A DNA stretch of 5,564 bases from an uncultured Phycisphaerae bacterium (GCA_937899935.1 CALCOW010000233.1:1-5564), one strand, 5' to 3'. Counted from the first letter of the stretch, positions 1 to 5,564 are shown. Numbers and translations: made by a program. The notes: generated by a model from the letters alone, not told the origin.

Positions 1-1235
1 CCTTTAACAAGGAAATTCACACCCAACTCTTTGGTCCTGTTGCAGACGAGCATGCTCACCCATGGTACTTCCCTCAGGAGGAAATCAACTCCTGTGGAAC
101 CTACTACGGACCCTCACATCACATTCCATTAGGCACTGCCGTTGAGGATATGACCGAACCTGAAGCACGTGTCGATACAAGATTTGTCGTTCACTACTTA
201 GAGGAAGTCGGTGAACGTGAACCAATCCCCGATCATCCAAGTTGGTGGGGTGAGATGTTTGTCGCTTTGATTACCATTCACAATGAAGAAACAGGCGCCT
301 ATATCAACTGTTTCAGCATGATCAACAACTACTATACATTAGCTGGCTTATCTACAGAAGACGATCCACTTGGAGACGCTTCATTAGACTTCCATTACCA
401 AATGACAGAGATTGTTAATGACTTAACACTTATTGATGCTCTGGGAGGAGGGCCAAAACCCGTCTTGAGTAAAAAAAGGCCAGGCCAATTTACTCCGCTA
501 CTCCCAGAACTCTTATCAACGCCTAACCAACTGAGTCCACTTCAGTATCAACTCTTCGTGCAAACAATCGATGAGACCCTTGCTGGAAGTGATGGATGCG
601 GTGACTTCCGTCAAGCAATGATGAACATCGATATGACTGAGATCTTCAATGATGTGTTGGAGCCTCATGGTGGCAAGCTTGTCAAGCCTGGCGATGCTCT
701 CTATATGCCACTGTTCAATGCAGCAATCACCGGACAAAACAGCGTCGACACAAATGGCCGCATTATTCATTTTGATAGTGATTCGCCTCGTGTAAATGTA
801 AATGAAAATGGTCTCGGTAACTTCATAATCTGGGAGGGCTCAAAGGGCTCTGAAAGCGGCGGAGAATTCAGATCATCAGAAGATGATGGAGCCTGGGAGT
901 CGCTCATTGAATGTATTTTGGCAGCAGCCGGAGGTTTTGGTGCGACCATTATTTTTGCTCTTCTTGCCTACGCGGCATGTAGAGCTGCCTGCAAGCTTGG
1001 GTGTCTCGCGTGTGGCCCCGCTGCTCGCGTTTGCTATGGTGTTTGCCTGGCGCTCGTATGGACCTGGTGGGGCGGCGTCGCATGTGCGCTCGTTTGCACT
1101 GCTGCTCTTGCTGCTTGTAAAGCTTACTTCTGTATGGGCGGCTGTGCAGGACGCTGCAAACAAGAGATAGTGAGAGTATTAGGGACGGGTGTTGCTGCGG
1201 CGGTTATAGCTTGCTTTGGGGTAATCTACTACTAG
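1..1235 (+). CDS. 5'-partial gene for a protein with a Cys-rich hydrophobic C-terminal domain, function unknown
   Basis: The frame is open from position 3, through an internal ATG at 150, to the TAG at 1233-1235. The 49 codons before that ATG read like normal protein (for example HAHPWYFPQEE), so the true start lies left of the window and about 410 residues are visible. I recognise no family. The first 300 visible residues are polar and acidic, look soluble, and contain a short internal repeat: MTEIVND (from 402) and MTEIFND (from 633). A Gly/Ser/Glu-rich linker (about 840-890) follows. The last 110 residues are hydrophobic and very rich in Cys: one at 912, twelve within 978-1157, one at 1212. 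The dodecad spacing is C-x3-C-x3-C-x2-C-x6-C-x3-C-x12-C-x3-C-x6-C-x4-C-x3-C-x3-C, and the protein ends in a hydrophobic segment. Membrane association or a disulfide-locked helical hairpin is inferred. The missing N-terminus prevents any check for a signal peptide. That the gene is real is well supported; its role is unknown. Confidence 0.85.
   Translation, partial: FNKEIHTQLFGPVADEHAHPWYFPQEEINSCGTYYGPSHHIPLGTAVEDMTEPEARVDTRFVVHYLEEVGEREPIPDHPSWWGEMFVALITIHNEETGAYINCFSMINNYYTLAGLSTEDDPLGDASLDFHYQMTEIVNDLTLIDALGGGPKPVLSKKRPGQFTPLLPELLSTPNQLSPLQYQLFVQTIDETLAGSDGCGDFRQAMMNIDMTEIFNDVLEPHGGKLVKPGDALYMPLFNAAITGQNSVDTNGRIIHFDSDSPRVNVNENGLGNFIIWEGSKGSESGGEFRSSEDDGAWESLIECILAAAGGFGATIIFALLAYAACRAACKLGCLACGPAARVCYGVCLALVWTWWGGVACALVCTAALAACKAYFCMGGCAGRCKQEIVRVLGTGVAAAVIACFGVIYY
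978..1157 (+). other. Cys-dodecad domain with near mirror-symmetric Cys spacing
   Basis: These sixty codons contain 12 Cys. The gaps between successive Cys are 3,3,2,6,3,12,3,6,4,3,3, which read almost the same in both directions; only the 2 and the 4 differ. The central 12-residue gap is LALVWTWWGGVA, which contains Gly-Gly and three Trp and could form a turn. The remaining residues are mostly Ala, Leu, Val and Gly with a few Lys and Arg. CxxxC spacing places both thiols on one helix face. Two such helices packed antiparallel could be stapled by disulfides 1-12, 2-11, 3-10 and so on, as the small alpha-hairpinin peptides do with two CxxxC motifs. The spacing is seen directly; the fold and disulfide pairing are inference. 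Metal binding or membrane insertion are alternatives. Confidence 0.6.
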
Positions 1236-1261
1236 CAAACATATTCTTTCTCATTTGATCC

Positions 1262-1336
1262 CCCCACACACCGCCGGACCTGCAAATGTTCATCACTTGC
1301 AACCGGCGGTGTTTCTGCGCCCCACACACACCGCCG
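1262..1336 (+). repeat. Short direct repeat CCCCACACACCGCCG, two copies
   Basis: Copy one is 1262-1276 (CCCCACACACCGCCG). Copy two is 1320-1336 and is identical except for one extra CA dinucleotide (CCCCACACACACCGCCG). The copies flank the right arm of the terminator-like hairpin, so 1304-1312 (CGGCGGTGT) is complementary to both 1268-1276 and 1328-1336. A run of eight C follows copy two (1337-1344). It may be a local slippage duplication in a low-complexity C/A tract, or part of an alternative-pairing leader. Confidence 0.55.
1268..1312 (+). terminator. Terminator-like hairpin after the first gene
   Basis: The outer stem is ten perfect pairs, ACACCGCCGG (1268-1277) with CCGGCGGTGT (1303-1312). 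An inner stem, TGCAA (1281-1285) with TTGCA (1297-1301), extends after one mismatch by two more pairs and closes a five-base loop (TTCAT). It begins 33 bases after the stop codon of the first gene. Only two T residues follow the stem (TTCTG), so it is a poor classical intrinsic terminator. It may act as a weak or Rho-assisted terminator, or as a 3'-end stabiliser. The structure is clear from the sequence; its function is inferred from its position. Confidence 0.5.
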
Positions 1337-1557
1337 CCCCCCCCACACCTTCACCCACCTTGAATCGAACTTCCCCGCCCTCGTTGCCTTTGCGCCATGC
1401 GCAAGCCAGAACGCCGCCTGCAGTGAATGAGCAATACGCTTTTTCTACACCAGACTTTCAGTCAACAAACACAGCCGTCCTAGATTAGCTGCAAGAGACA
1501 TCGTCTCACGGTTGACCGACACCGCCTTGCCGGACTGGGTGCCACAACATTGGTCGA

Positions 1558-1562
1558 AAGGA
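1558..1562 (+). promoter_or_regulatory. Ribosome binding site setting the start of the second gene
   Basis: AAGGA ends six bases before the ATG at 1569, which is normal spacing. The alternative in-frame starts, TTG at 1512 and ATG at 1674, have no comparable purine-rich element before them. This decides for 1569 as the start codon. Confidence 0.65.
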
Positions 1563-1568
1563 ATCACC

Positions 1569-3209
1569 ATGGACATCCATTTCAACAGACAACGCCATCG
1601 CGCCTCACAAGCTATTGATGGGATCAGGCAAAATGCTCTTGCCAGATCCCGTACGCGACGTACCACCAGATCAATGGTGATCTGGTGGTTGGTGCTGACT
1701 GTCTTTGCCTCGGTGGTTTCACTGACAGGCGGATGTCAGTGTAAGAAAGGAAGCCAAGGCCTTTGTACCAGCGTGCAAATGGTAGCCCTCCGGTTCTGGA
1801 CGCTACAAAACAACTGTTGTGACGAAGCATTTCGAGAACAGTTTGAGGCATCTGGTGACCGTGACGACATCAGTCCCTGTGATCAATTGATCGCTTTCCA
1901 ACAAGCGGTCATTGGCTTGCTTGAATGCACCACCTGCCTCTGTGAACACGAAGAATGGCGGCGCATCACGGGCCTCTTTGACCAACTCTGGAAAGACTTC
2001 TTTCCTATGCTGACACCCTTACTCATTGATTTGCCATTGCCAGATGAATTACACCCTGAAGATTTTCCAGTTGATCTACCTGATACCGTTCCACACATTC
2101 CAAAGAATGCCATGCTTGTGATGGATCCTGATGGGCAAGTTGATCTTCACGCAACCGCCAACCTTGCTTATCAAAAGACGATTCCCATGGTCATCACCGA
2201 CCATGCCATACCGCCGATTCATGTCATCGCTGATTGTATTCATGAACCCAACAACCCCGAACAATCAAGGCGCGTCAGCAAGCTCGCGATTGCCGATGTG
2301 ACGGGCTACGAAATGAGTCTCAACAGCTGGCTGACGGCCAGTGAGGCTTTTGGTAGCTTTGATTTTGATATCAGCGGTGTGATTGAAAGAACTGACTTTC
2401 AAGATCTCATCAATGTACAAACCGCCAACGTAACCAAACTTGATATCACGCTAAGCAGCCCGATCGCTGGCTTATCAATCACCATCACACTTCAACCGAG
2501 TTCAGGAAATCAACTCACCATCAATCGCGCCGGCCGAGGTTATTTGGCAGCAATCGTGGCGATCAATCTGAGGGTCGATGGTCTTCGTGTCGCAAGCGGT
2601 CCATTCAATCAAGTGGCTATTGCCCTACCAATTCAATTTGATCCTTTGCATCAAGAGATGCGTATCAGCGGCACCTTCGCCGGAACCACCATCTTTCCAC
2701 TAATACCAAGTGTCGATTCCTTCGTCAGCGGCGTCTTCAAAGGACAGACAGTCGGATTAACCGATGGCCAATTCCCCTGCCAATCTGGCGATCCTTGCGA
2801 AGTGATCCCTGGCACACCAAATGTACGATGCAGCGCCACCCGTGATGTCTGCGCTATTCTGGCAGCCCTTGACTGCGCGATCACCGATCCAAGCGAGAAT
2901 GATCCACTCTACTGCAATTACTTTTATGTCAATGCACCTTGTTGCCTGCCCAATGGTCAGTGCATGATGGTTCGTAAGGCGCACTGCTTTGCCATGAATG
3001 GTGTCCCACAAGATCTATTTGATTCATGCGCTGAAGTGAGCTGCTCAAGCACCGAGCCTTCCGACGGACTACGCTCCGAGGGCACGTTTGAACAAACACT
3101 CCATCTGAACACTCAACCACAATCTGACGATGTCGATGTCTATGGCCCTTGTCAACACGTTTGCCCCAAGCAACTCATGCAAACAAAATCCATCAACGAG
3201 CAAGAATGA
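1569..3209 (+). CDS. Membrane-anchored or exported Cys-rich protein with a planctomycete-type CC-x5-C module
   Basis: The product is 546 residues from the ATG chosen on its ribosome-binding site. The N-terminus is long and basic (residues 1-35, containing RSRTRRTTR). A hydrophobic segment (residues 36-53) follows and ends in LTGGC at Cys56. This resembles a signal anchor or an imperfect lipobox, since -3 is Thr and Leu is at -4. Residues 56-130 are helical and Cys-rich (NNCCDE, ECTTCLC). An acidic, Pro-rich linker comes next, and then a long region that looks beta-rich (about 190-420) with alternating hydrophobic residues. The last third is again Cys-rich. Residues 458-492 fit CC-x5-C-x7-C-x13-C-x4-C, beginning CCLPNGQC. 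I know this module from secreted Phycisphaerae and planctomycete proteins, where its function is not established. Disulfide-stabilised extracytoplasmic location is inferred. No catalytic motif is visible. The gene converges on the minus-strand gene with nine bases between the stop codons. Confidence 0.85.
   Translation: MDIHFNRQRHRASQAIDGIRQNALARSRTRRTTRSMVIWWLVLTVFASVVSLTGGCQCKKGSQGLCTSVQMVALRFWTLQNNCCDEAFREQFEASGDRDDISPCDQLIAFQQAVIGLLECTTCLCEHEEWRRITGLFDQLWKDFFPMLTPLLIDLPLPDELHPEDFPVDLPDTVPHIPKNAMLVMDPDGQVDLHATANLAYQKTIPMVITDHAIPPIHVIADCIHEPNNPEQSRRVSKLAIADVTGYEMSLNSWLTASEAFGSFDFDISGVIERTDFQDLINVQTANVTKLDITLSSPIAGLSITITLQPSSGNQLTINRAGRGYLAAIVAINLRVDGLRVASGPFNQVAIALPIQFDPLHQEMRISGTFAGTTIFPLIPSVDSFVSGVFKGQTVGLTDGQFPCQSGDPCEVIPGTPNVRCSATRDVCAILAALDCAITDPSENDPLYCNYFYVNAPCCLPNGQCMMVRKAHCFAMNGVPQDLFDSCAEVSCSSTEPSDGLRSEGTFEQTLHLNTQPQSDDVDVYGPCQHVCPKQLMQTKSINEQE
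1618..1652 (+). repeat. Inverted repeat (hairpin 1) inside the start of the second gene
   Basis: GGGATCAGGCAA (1620-1631) pairs with TTGCCAGATCCC (1639-1650), giving 11 of 12 pairs with one A-A mismatch. The loop is AATGCTC. A G-U pair and an A-U pair could extend it to 1618/1652. It begins 49 bases after the start codon and lies wholly within coding sequence. Confidence 0.75.
1651..1663 (+). repeat. Small inverted repeat between the two larger hairpins
   Basis: GTACG (1651-1655) pairs with CGTAC (1659-1663) around the loop CGA. It abuts hairpin 1 and overlaps the left arm of hairpin 2 by two bases, so it cannot form fully when hairpin 2 is complete. Confidence 0.55.
1662..1689 (+). repeat. 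Perfect 12-bp inverted repeat (hairpin 2) with an ATGG loop
   Basis: ACCACCAGATCA (1662-1673) is the exact reverse complement of TGATCTGGTGGT (1678-1689). The four-base loop is ATGG. The ATG in the loop is in frame with the gene (Met36, the first residue of the hydrophobic segment), but it has no ribosome-binding site of its own. Twelve perfect pairs at this spacing are not expected by chance in coding DNA of this length. Confidence 0.8.
2940..3044 (+). other. CC-x5-C-x7-C-x13-C-x4-C module
   Basis: These codons give residues 458-492 of the second gene: CC, LPNGQ, C, then Cys after 7, 13 and 4 further residues, ending EVSC. In related proteins of Phycisphaerae and planctomycetes I recall the form GACC-PDG-C, a 'CVxLTEAxC'-like stretch, then C-x4-C, often in several copies. 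Here there is one copy and the middle is diverged. The assignment is by memory of the pattern, not by a search. Confidence 0.6.
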
Positions 3210-3218
3210 ACAGGTCCG

Positions 3219-4502
3219 TTATGAACCAGTGCGTTTGATGGCCGGAATATCGGCGATCGAAACACGGGTGGCTCCTAAACCCATGGGGCCACCTTTTTTC
3301 TTCGCCGGCTTGGTCCAAACAACAAGCAACTCTTGATCGCTGAGGCGCGCCATCTTCGGGAAGCCACTGGGGCGCCCCCCATCGACTTTAGCAACGTTGT
3401 ATGGCTTGCCGACAGCGCCGTCTGCCGCAACACGATGCAACTGCAATTGCCCACCTCCAAGGACTGGCAGGATATCGCTGACGATTGCCTCCTGGCCACC
3501 GTCGAGCATAACGACATCAACACGCCCCATAGAATGTGGGTCAACAGTGATAGGCTTGGCAAAGCTCTGGCCATTTCCAAAGGCCACATGCACACCTGGA
3601 CGTGTTTCTGCACCGCTATACCACGCAACCACAAGATCTTCGTCAGTGGCATCGATGGCGGGCCCGTTGACCGGACATGCTTCGATTTGCCACCCATCAA
3701 TGTGGACTGGTGCCGGTTGCGTCCATCCACTTGCAGCGTTCTTATCCTCACGCACAAACCAGATGTCGCGCCGTTCCTGATCACTGCGGTCGCGATAAAC
3801 CACGACCGAGCCAGACGGTGTCATCACCGCATCGGTCCCACAACACTCACAGACCTTTGCGTCTAACAATGTTGATTCAGCGGCACCTTGTTGTGGCCCT
3901 GAAACAAGTGCCGTACGGAGAGACATATCGCCCATACCGTGCCCGTGGTCGGTTCCATGACTCTGTGCATGGCCGCGAGCCATGTTTCGGCCATCAAGCC
4001 AGAAGGCGCGAACCTGAGCATCTGGCTGCGCGACCATGGAAACAAAACCATGCTCTGTAGGAGAACGATCATCGTGGATTGGCCCTTTCATTTGCCAAGT
4101 CCGCCCATCATCGGCTGAGGTCGCACCGAAAACGTGGTAGGCATAGGTACCCTGACCAACCATCGGCAGCCAAGTCACGATCATCGGCCCATCGACCCCG
4201 CGCGCCACGGCAGGTACATCAGCCCAGTTCAAAAACAGAGACTCACGGTTGGCCTGCGTGACTTCAAATGGTTCACTCCAACCATTGGGCCCGAACTGAG
4301 CACCAACGATCGACCATAACTCGGCGCTGCTACCTGGCTTGCCGCCCTCTGCTGCTTTCGTCGGCTCAGCCCAAACAAGAATAGTGCCCTGGCTATCTGA
4401 GAAAATTCCCGGCGCATAGGCTCGGTCATCAGCTGGCGGCGTGACATCAACGCCCAATGCCGCACAGATGGTTAAGAGAGTTACCTTAAGACATAACAAC
4501 AT
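3219..4502 (-). CDS. Exported sialidase-like (BNR/Asp-box) beta-propeller protein with CxCC motif
   Basis: The product is 427 residues. A short signal peptide is visible (residues 1-20, one Lys then a hydrophobic core). The rest reads as repeated beta-propeller blades. Residues 129-136, SADDGRTW, are a classical Asp box (SxDxGxxW), and weaker blade ends such as GPNGW and AASGW recur. Family signatures I recognise are WLDGRN (168-173), CECCGTDA (218-225), VYRDRS (235-240) and ACPVNGPAI (275-283). These belong to uncharacterised proteins commonly annotated as sialidase or exo-alpha-sialidase family; the name reflects fold, and sialidase activity is not implied. I cannot identify the sialidase Arg triad. 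A His-rich insertion (H178, H182, H186, H188, with Met190 and Met193) and the CxCC motif could bind metal, which is inference. The ribosome site is weak (GAG six bases before the ATG). The gene follows another minus-strand gene by 46 bases, probably in one transcript. Confidence 0.85.
   Translation of the reverse strand: MLLCLKVTLLTICAALGVDVTPPADDRAYAPGIFSDSQGTILVWAEPTKAAEGGKPGSSAELWSIVGAQFGPNGWSEPFEVTQANRESLFLNWADVPAVARGVDGPMIVTWLPMVGQGTYAYHVFGATSADDGRTWQMKGPIHDDRSPTEHGFVSMVAQPDAQVRAFWLDGRNMARGHAQSHGTDHGHGMGDMSLRTALVSGPQQGAAESTLLDAKVCECCGTDAVMTPSGSVVVYRDRSDQERRDIWFVREDKNAASGWTQPAPVHIDGWQIEACPVNGPAIDATDEDLVVAWYSGAETRPGVHVAFGNGQSFAKPITVDPHSMGRVDVVMLDGGQEAIVSDILPVLGGGQLQLHRVAADGAVGKPYNVAKVDGGRPSGFPKMARLSDQELLVVWTKPAKKKGGPMGLGATRVSIADIPAIKRTGS
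3266..3302 (+). terminator. Rho-independent terminator for the second gene, inside the convergent gene
   Basis: GGTGGCTCC (3267-3275) pairs with GGGGCCACC (3285-3293), nine pairs including one G-U. A tenth G-U pair is possible (3266/3294). The loop is TAAACCCAT. Six T follow at 3294-3299, then CTT. This is a textbook plus-strand terminator 57 bases after the TGA at 3207-3209. It lies in the last 30 codons of the minus-strand gene, where the T run encodes the Lys-Lys-Lys at residues 401-403. Read on the minus strand, no T run follows, so it should act on the plus-strand transcript only. Confidence 0.85.
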
Positions 4503-4548
4503 TGATAGCTCAACTTTCTTTCTGCGCGAATTTGACCGATTGAAACCT

Positions 4549-5564
4549 TTAGCGTGACGGCTGCGTAGATGGCTGTTGCCTCATTGCACTTCCTTGAGCC
4601 GCACCTTTTATGAGTTGATCCACAGGAATACGCATCTGCATCTTCCACACCAATGGATGACGCTCGAGCGTACCGGTCAGCCATGTGTCATCAGAAGCAA
4701 GTTTAGGGAGTCTGGCTTCTTGACCCAAGACAGAAAGCCCCCACCTAAAGATCGAACCTACGTCAATGGCCCAAGCCAAGCGGACTTCAGACTCAGCATT
4801 GCCGAGTAATTCTGAGAGTTTATTGATTTGAGTGGTTTGAAATTCAGGCAATTCACCTGAGTGCAAACGTATGGCGACCGTGTCGGTACCCTCTGTACGT
4901 ATTGTTCCAGTTAGTTTTCCATAGGTTTTGAACCACTGAGCCATAGGCGGCACCATGTTTGGTTGTGACTCGATCTCTGCACTTATCGCATCACCCTGAC
5001 CGACATTCACTTTTGTTGAGCCCATCCCCGGAACATCGGCTAAGAGTTTCAGCATTTCACGCTGATCATTCAGATACGCCTTGGGATCACTTGTACCAGC
5101 GAAGGCAGTGATACCCATCGCCTTCGGATAAAGCTCCATGCTCATCACCGCGCCAGTCTGCCCCAGCACACCAACAGCCTTGGTCAATTTTCCAAGCCTT
5201 GCTATGCGTTCCTTGGCTTGCGTTGAAACATTGGCTCGTTCTGCTTTTTCAGCGGCCATCAAAGTCAGATCGTTCGCCCAATTCAGCAATGCTCGATCAG
5301 CGGAAAACATAACGGTTCCATGCCGCAAGCGGCTGGCCATCATGGCTAATTTCTGATCTGAACCAAGTTCTCTGGCTCTTATATCTGTCCAAATATCTAC
5401 ACTAAGGGAAGAGGTCGTACCTACTTCAATACCTATACCAACGTTTGTAATGTCCTTCGCGTGATCGCTCATTGACTGAACAAATGCCATGTTGACATTG
5501 GCGGACTGTGGATCTTGGCCAGAAGACAGAAGACCATTCACCGCCATCTCGAACATCGGACGAT
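4549..5564 (-). CDS. 5'-partial gene, probable extracytoplasmic protein of unknown function
   Basis: The frame ends at the TAA at 4549-4551 and is open to the right edge, two codons beyond the Met codon at 5554-5556. That Met is probably internal: the sequence there shows no signal peptide and reads as the middle of a domain, so the N-terminus lies outside. About 337 residues are visible. The part near the edge alternates helical and beta-like stretches (VGIGIEVG, SLSVDIW). A charged helical region (AAEKAERANV, KERIARLGKL) is in the middle, and a second mixed region with Met-rich patches follows. There are no Cys residues, unlike its neighbours. The tail, RQQPSTQPSR, is a low-complexity end of the kind common in planctomycete envelope proteins. 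I recognise no named domain; a surface or periplasmic substrate-independent protein is only a guess. The downstream sialidase-like gene starts 46 bases later on the same strand, suggesting co-transcription. Confidence 0.75.
   Translation of the reverse strand, partial: RPMFEMAVNGLLSSGQDPQSANVNMAFVQSMSDHAKDITNVGIGIEVGTTSSLSVDIWTDIRARELGSDQKLAMMASRLRHGTVMFSADRALLNWANDLTLMAAEKAERANVSTQAKERIARLGKLTKAVGVLGQTGAVMSMELYPKAMGITAFAGTSDPKAYLNDQREMLKLLADVPGMGSTKVNVGQGDAISAEIESQPNMVPPMAQWFKTYGKLTGTIRTEGTDTVAIRLHSGELPEFQTTQINKLSELLGNAESEVRLAWAIDVGSIFRWGLSVLGQEARLPKLASDDTWLTGTLERHPLVWKMQMRIPVDQLIKGAAQGSAMRQQPSTQPSR

Larger units (their letters stand above)
1236..1568. other. Intergenic region between the two plus-strand genes
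   Basis: This is 333 bases without a convincing gene. The left part (1260-1350) is strongly C-rich on the plus strand and holds a terminator-like hairpin and a direct repeat, listed separately. A small perfect hairpin lies at 1390-1404 (TTGCGC, loop CAT, GCGCAA). From 1405 to 1550 I see no clear promoter: there is a TAGATT near 1480 but no matching -35 box at normal distance, and TTGACC at 1512 has no -10 box after it. A frame opens at a TTG at 1512 and joins the downstream gene, but the ribosome-binding site favours the ATG at 1569. Confidence 0.7.

Noticed and set aside
883..1170. 95-codon frames on both strands over the Cys-rich domain
   Set aside because: They overlap a well-supported long frame, have no ribosome site of note and look like composition effects of Ala/Cys/Leu codons.
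1360..1404. tRNA-like text on the minus strand (TTGAATCGAACTTCCCC resembles a T-loop complement)
   Set aside because: The five bases on either side of the putative T-loop do not pair, and no acceptor or anticodon stem can be built.
1255..1488. 77-codon plus-strand frame in the intergenic region, Pro/Thr/His-rich
   Set aside because: It translates the C/A-rich low-complexity tract and spans the terminator-like hairpin; I see no ribosome site.
1512..1545. TTGACC as a -35 promoter box
   Set aside because: No -10-like hexamer lies 16-18 bases downstream.
1512..1568. TTG at 1512 as an earlier start for the second gene
   Set aside because: No ribosome-binding site precedes it, while AAGGA stands six bases before the ATG at 1569. 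The extra 19 residues look like untranslated leader.
1674..1676. ATG at 1674 as the real start, giving a more compact signal peptide
   Set aside because: It lacks a ribosome-binding site, sits in the loop of a 12-bp hairpin, and would give a signal peptide without a basic N-terminus.
1881..1892. Perfect 12-bp palindrome GATCAATTGATC in the second gene
   Set aside because: It has no loop, lies in the middle of coding sequence and has no partner copy in the window; chance is a sufficient explanation.
3157..3186. GTTTGC...GCAAAC inverted repeat near the end of the second gene as a minus-strand terminator
   Set aside because: The stem is only six pairs, and on the minus strand the T run precedes the stem instead of following it.
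3832..3850. CxCC motif as a heme c site
   Set aside because: The motif is CECCGT, with no CxxCH; it fits the CxCC signature of sialidase-like proteins instead.
3333..3866. Long plus-strand open frames opposite the sialidase-like gene, and a 169-codon frame on its own strand
   Set aside because: They are shadows: the 427-residue frame has clear family motifs, a signal peptide and an Asp box, and the others have none.

Overview
The window holds four protein-coding genes in two convergent pairs and no RNA genes, mobile elements or CRISPR arrays that I can support. Base composition is close to balanced. Three proteins show export signals or strong cysteine enrichment. One contains a CC-x5-C-x7-C-x13-C-x4-C module that I associate with secreted proteins of Planctomycetota, especially Phycisphaerae. 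A marine or environmental Phycisphaerae-type bacterium is therefore my best guess. It rests on that module and on general style, not on a marker gene.

Layout. Positions 1-1235 (+) are the 3' part of a gene that enters from the left edge. Its product ends in a very unusual hydrophobic, cysteine-rich domain with 12 Cys in 60 residues. Positions 1236-1568 are non-coding, with a terminator-like hairpin, a C-rich direct repeat and a further small hairpin. Positions 1569-3209 (+) encode a membrane-anchored or lipoprotein-like cysteine-rich protein, and the first 120 bases of this gene carry a dense cluster of inverted repeats. Nine bases further on, a minus-strand gene ends (3219-4502). Its product is an exported sialidase-like (BNR/Asp-box) beta-propeller with a CxCC motif and a His-rich insertion. 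It is preceded on the same strand, with a 46-base gap, by a gene running off the right edge (4549-5564) whose product I do not recognise.

How the parts fit. The two plus-strand genes both encode cysteine-rich, probably extracytoplasmic proteins, but a terminator-like hairpin separates them, so they may not be one operon. The two minus-strand genes are close enough to be co-transcribed. A good intrinsic terminator for the plus-strand gene lies inside the 3' coding end of the minus-strand sialidase-like gene, so the two convergent transcripts should overlap antisense over at least 80 bases. The most noteworthy items are the mirror-symmetric cysteine spacing of the first protein and the nested, mutually exclusive hairpins at the start of the second gene.
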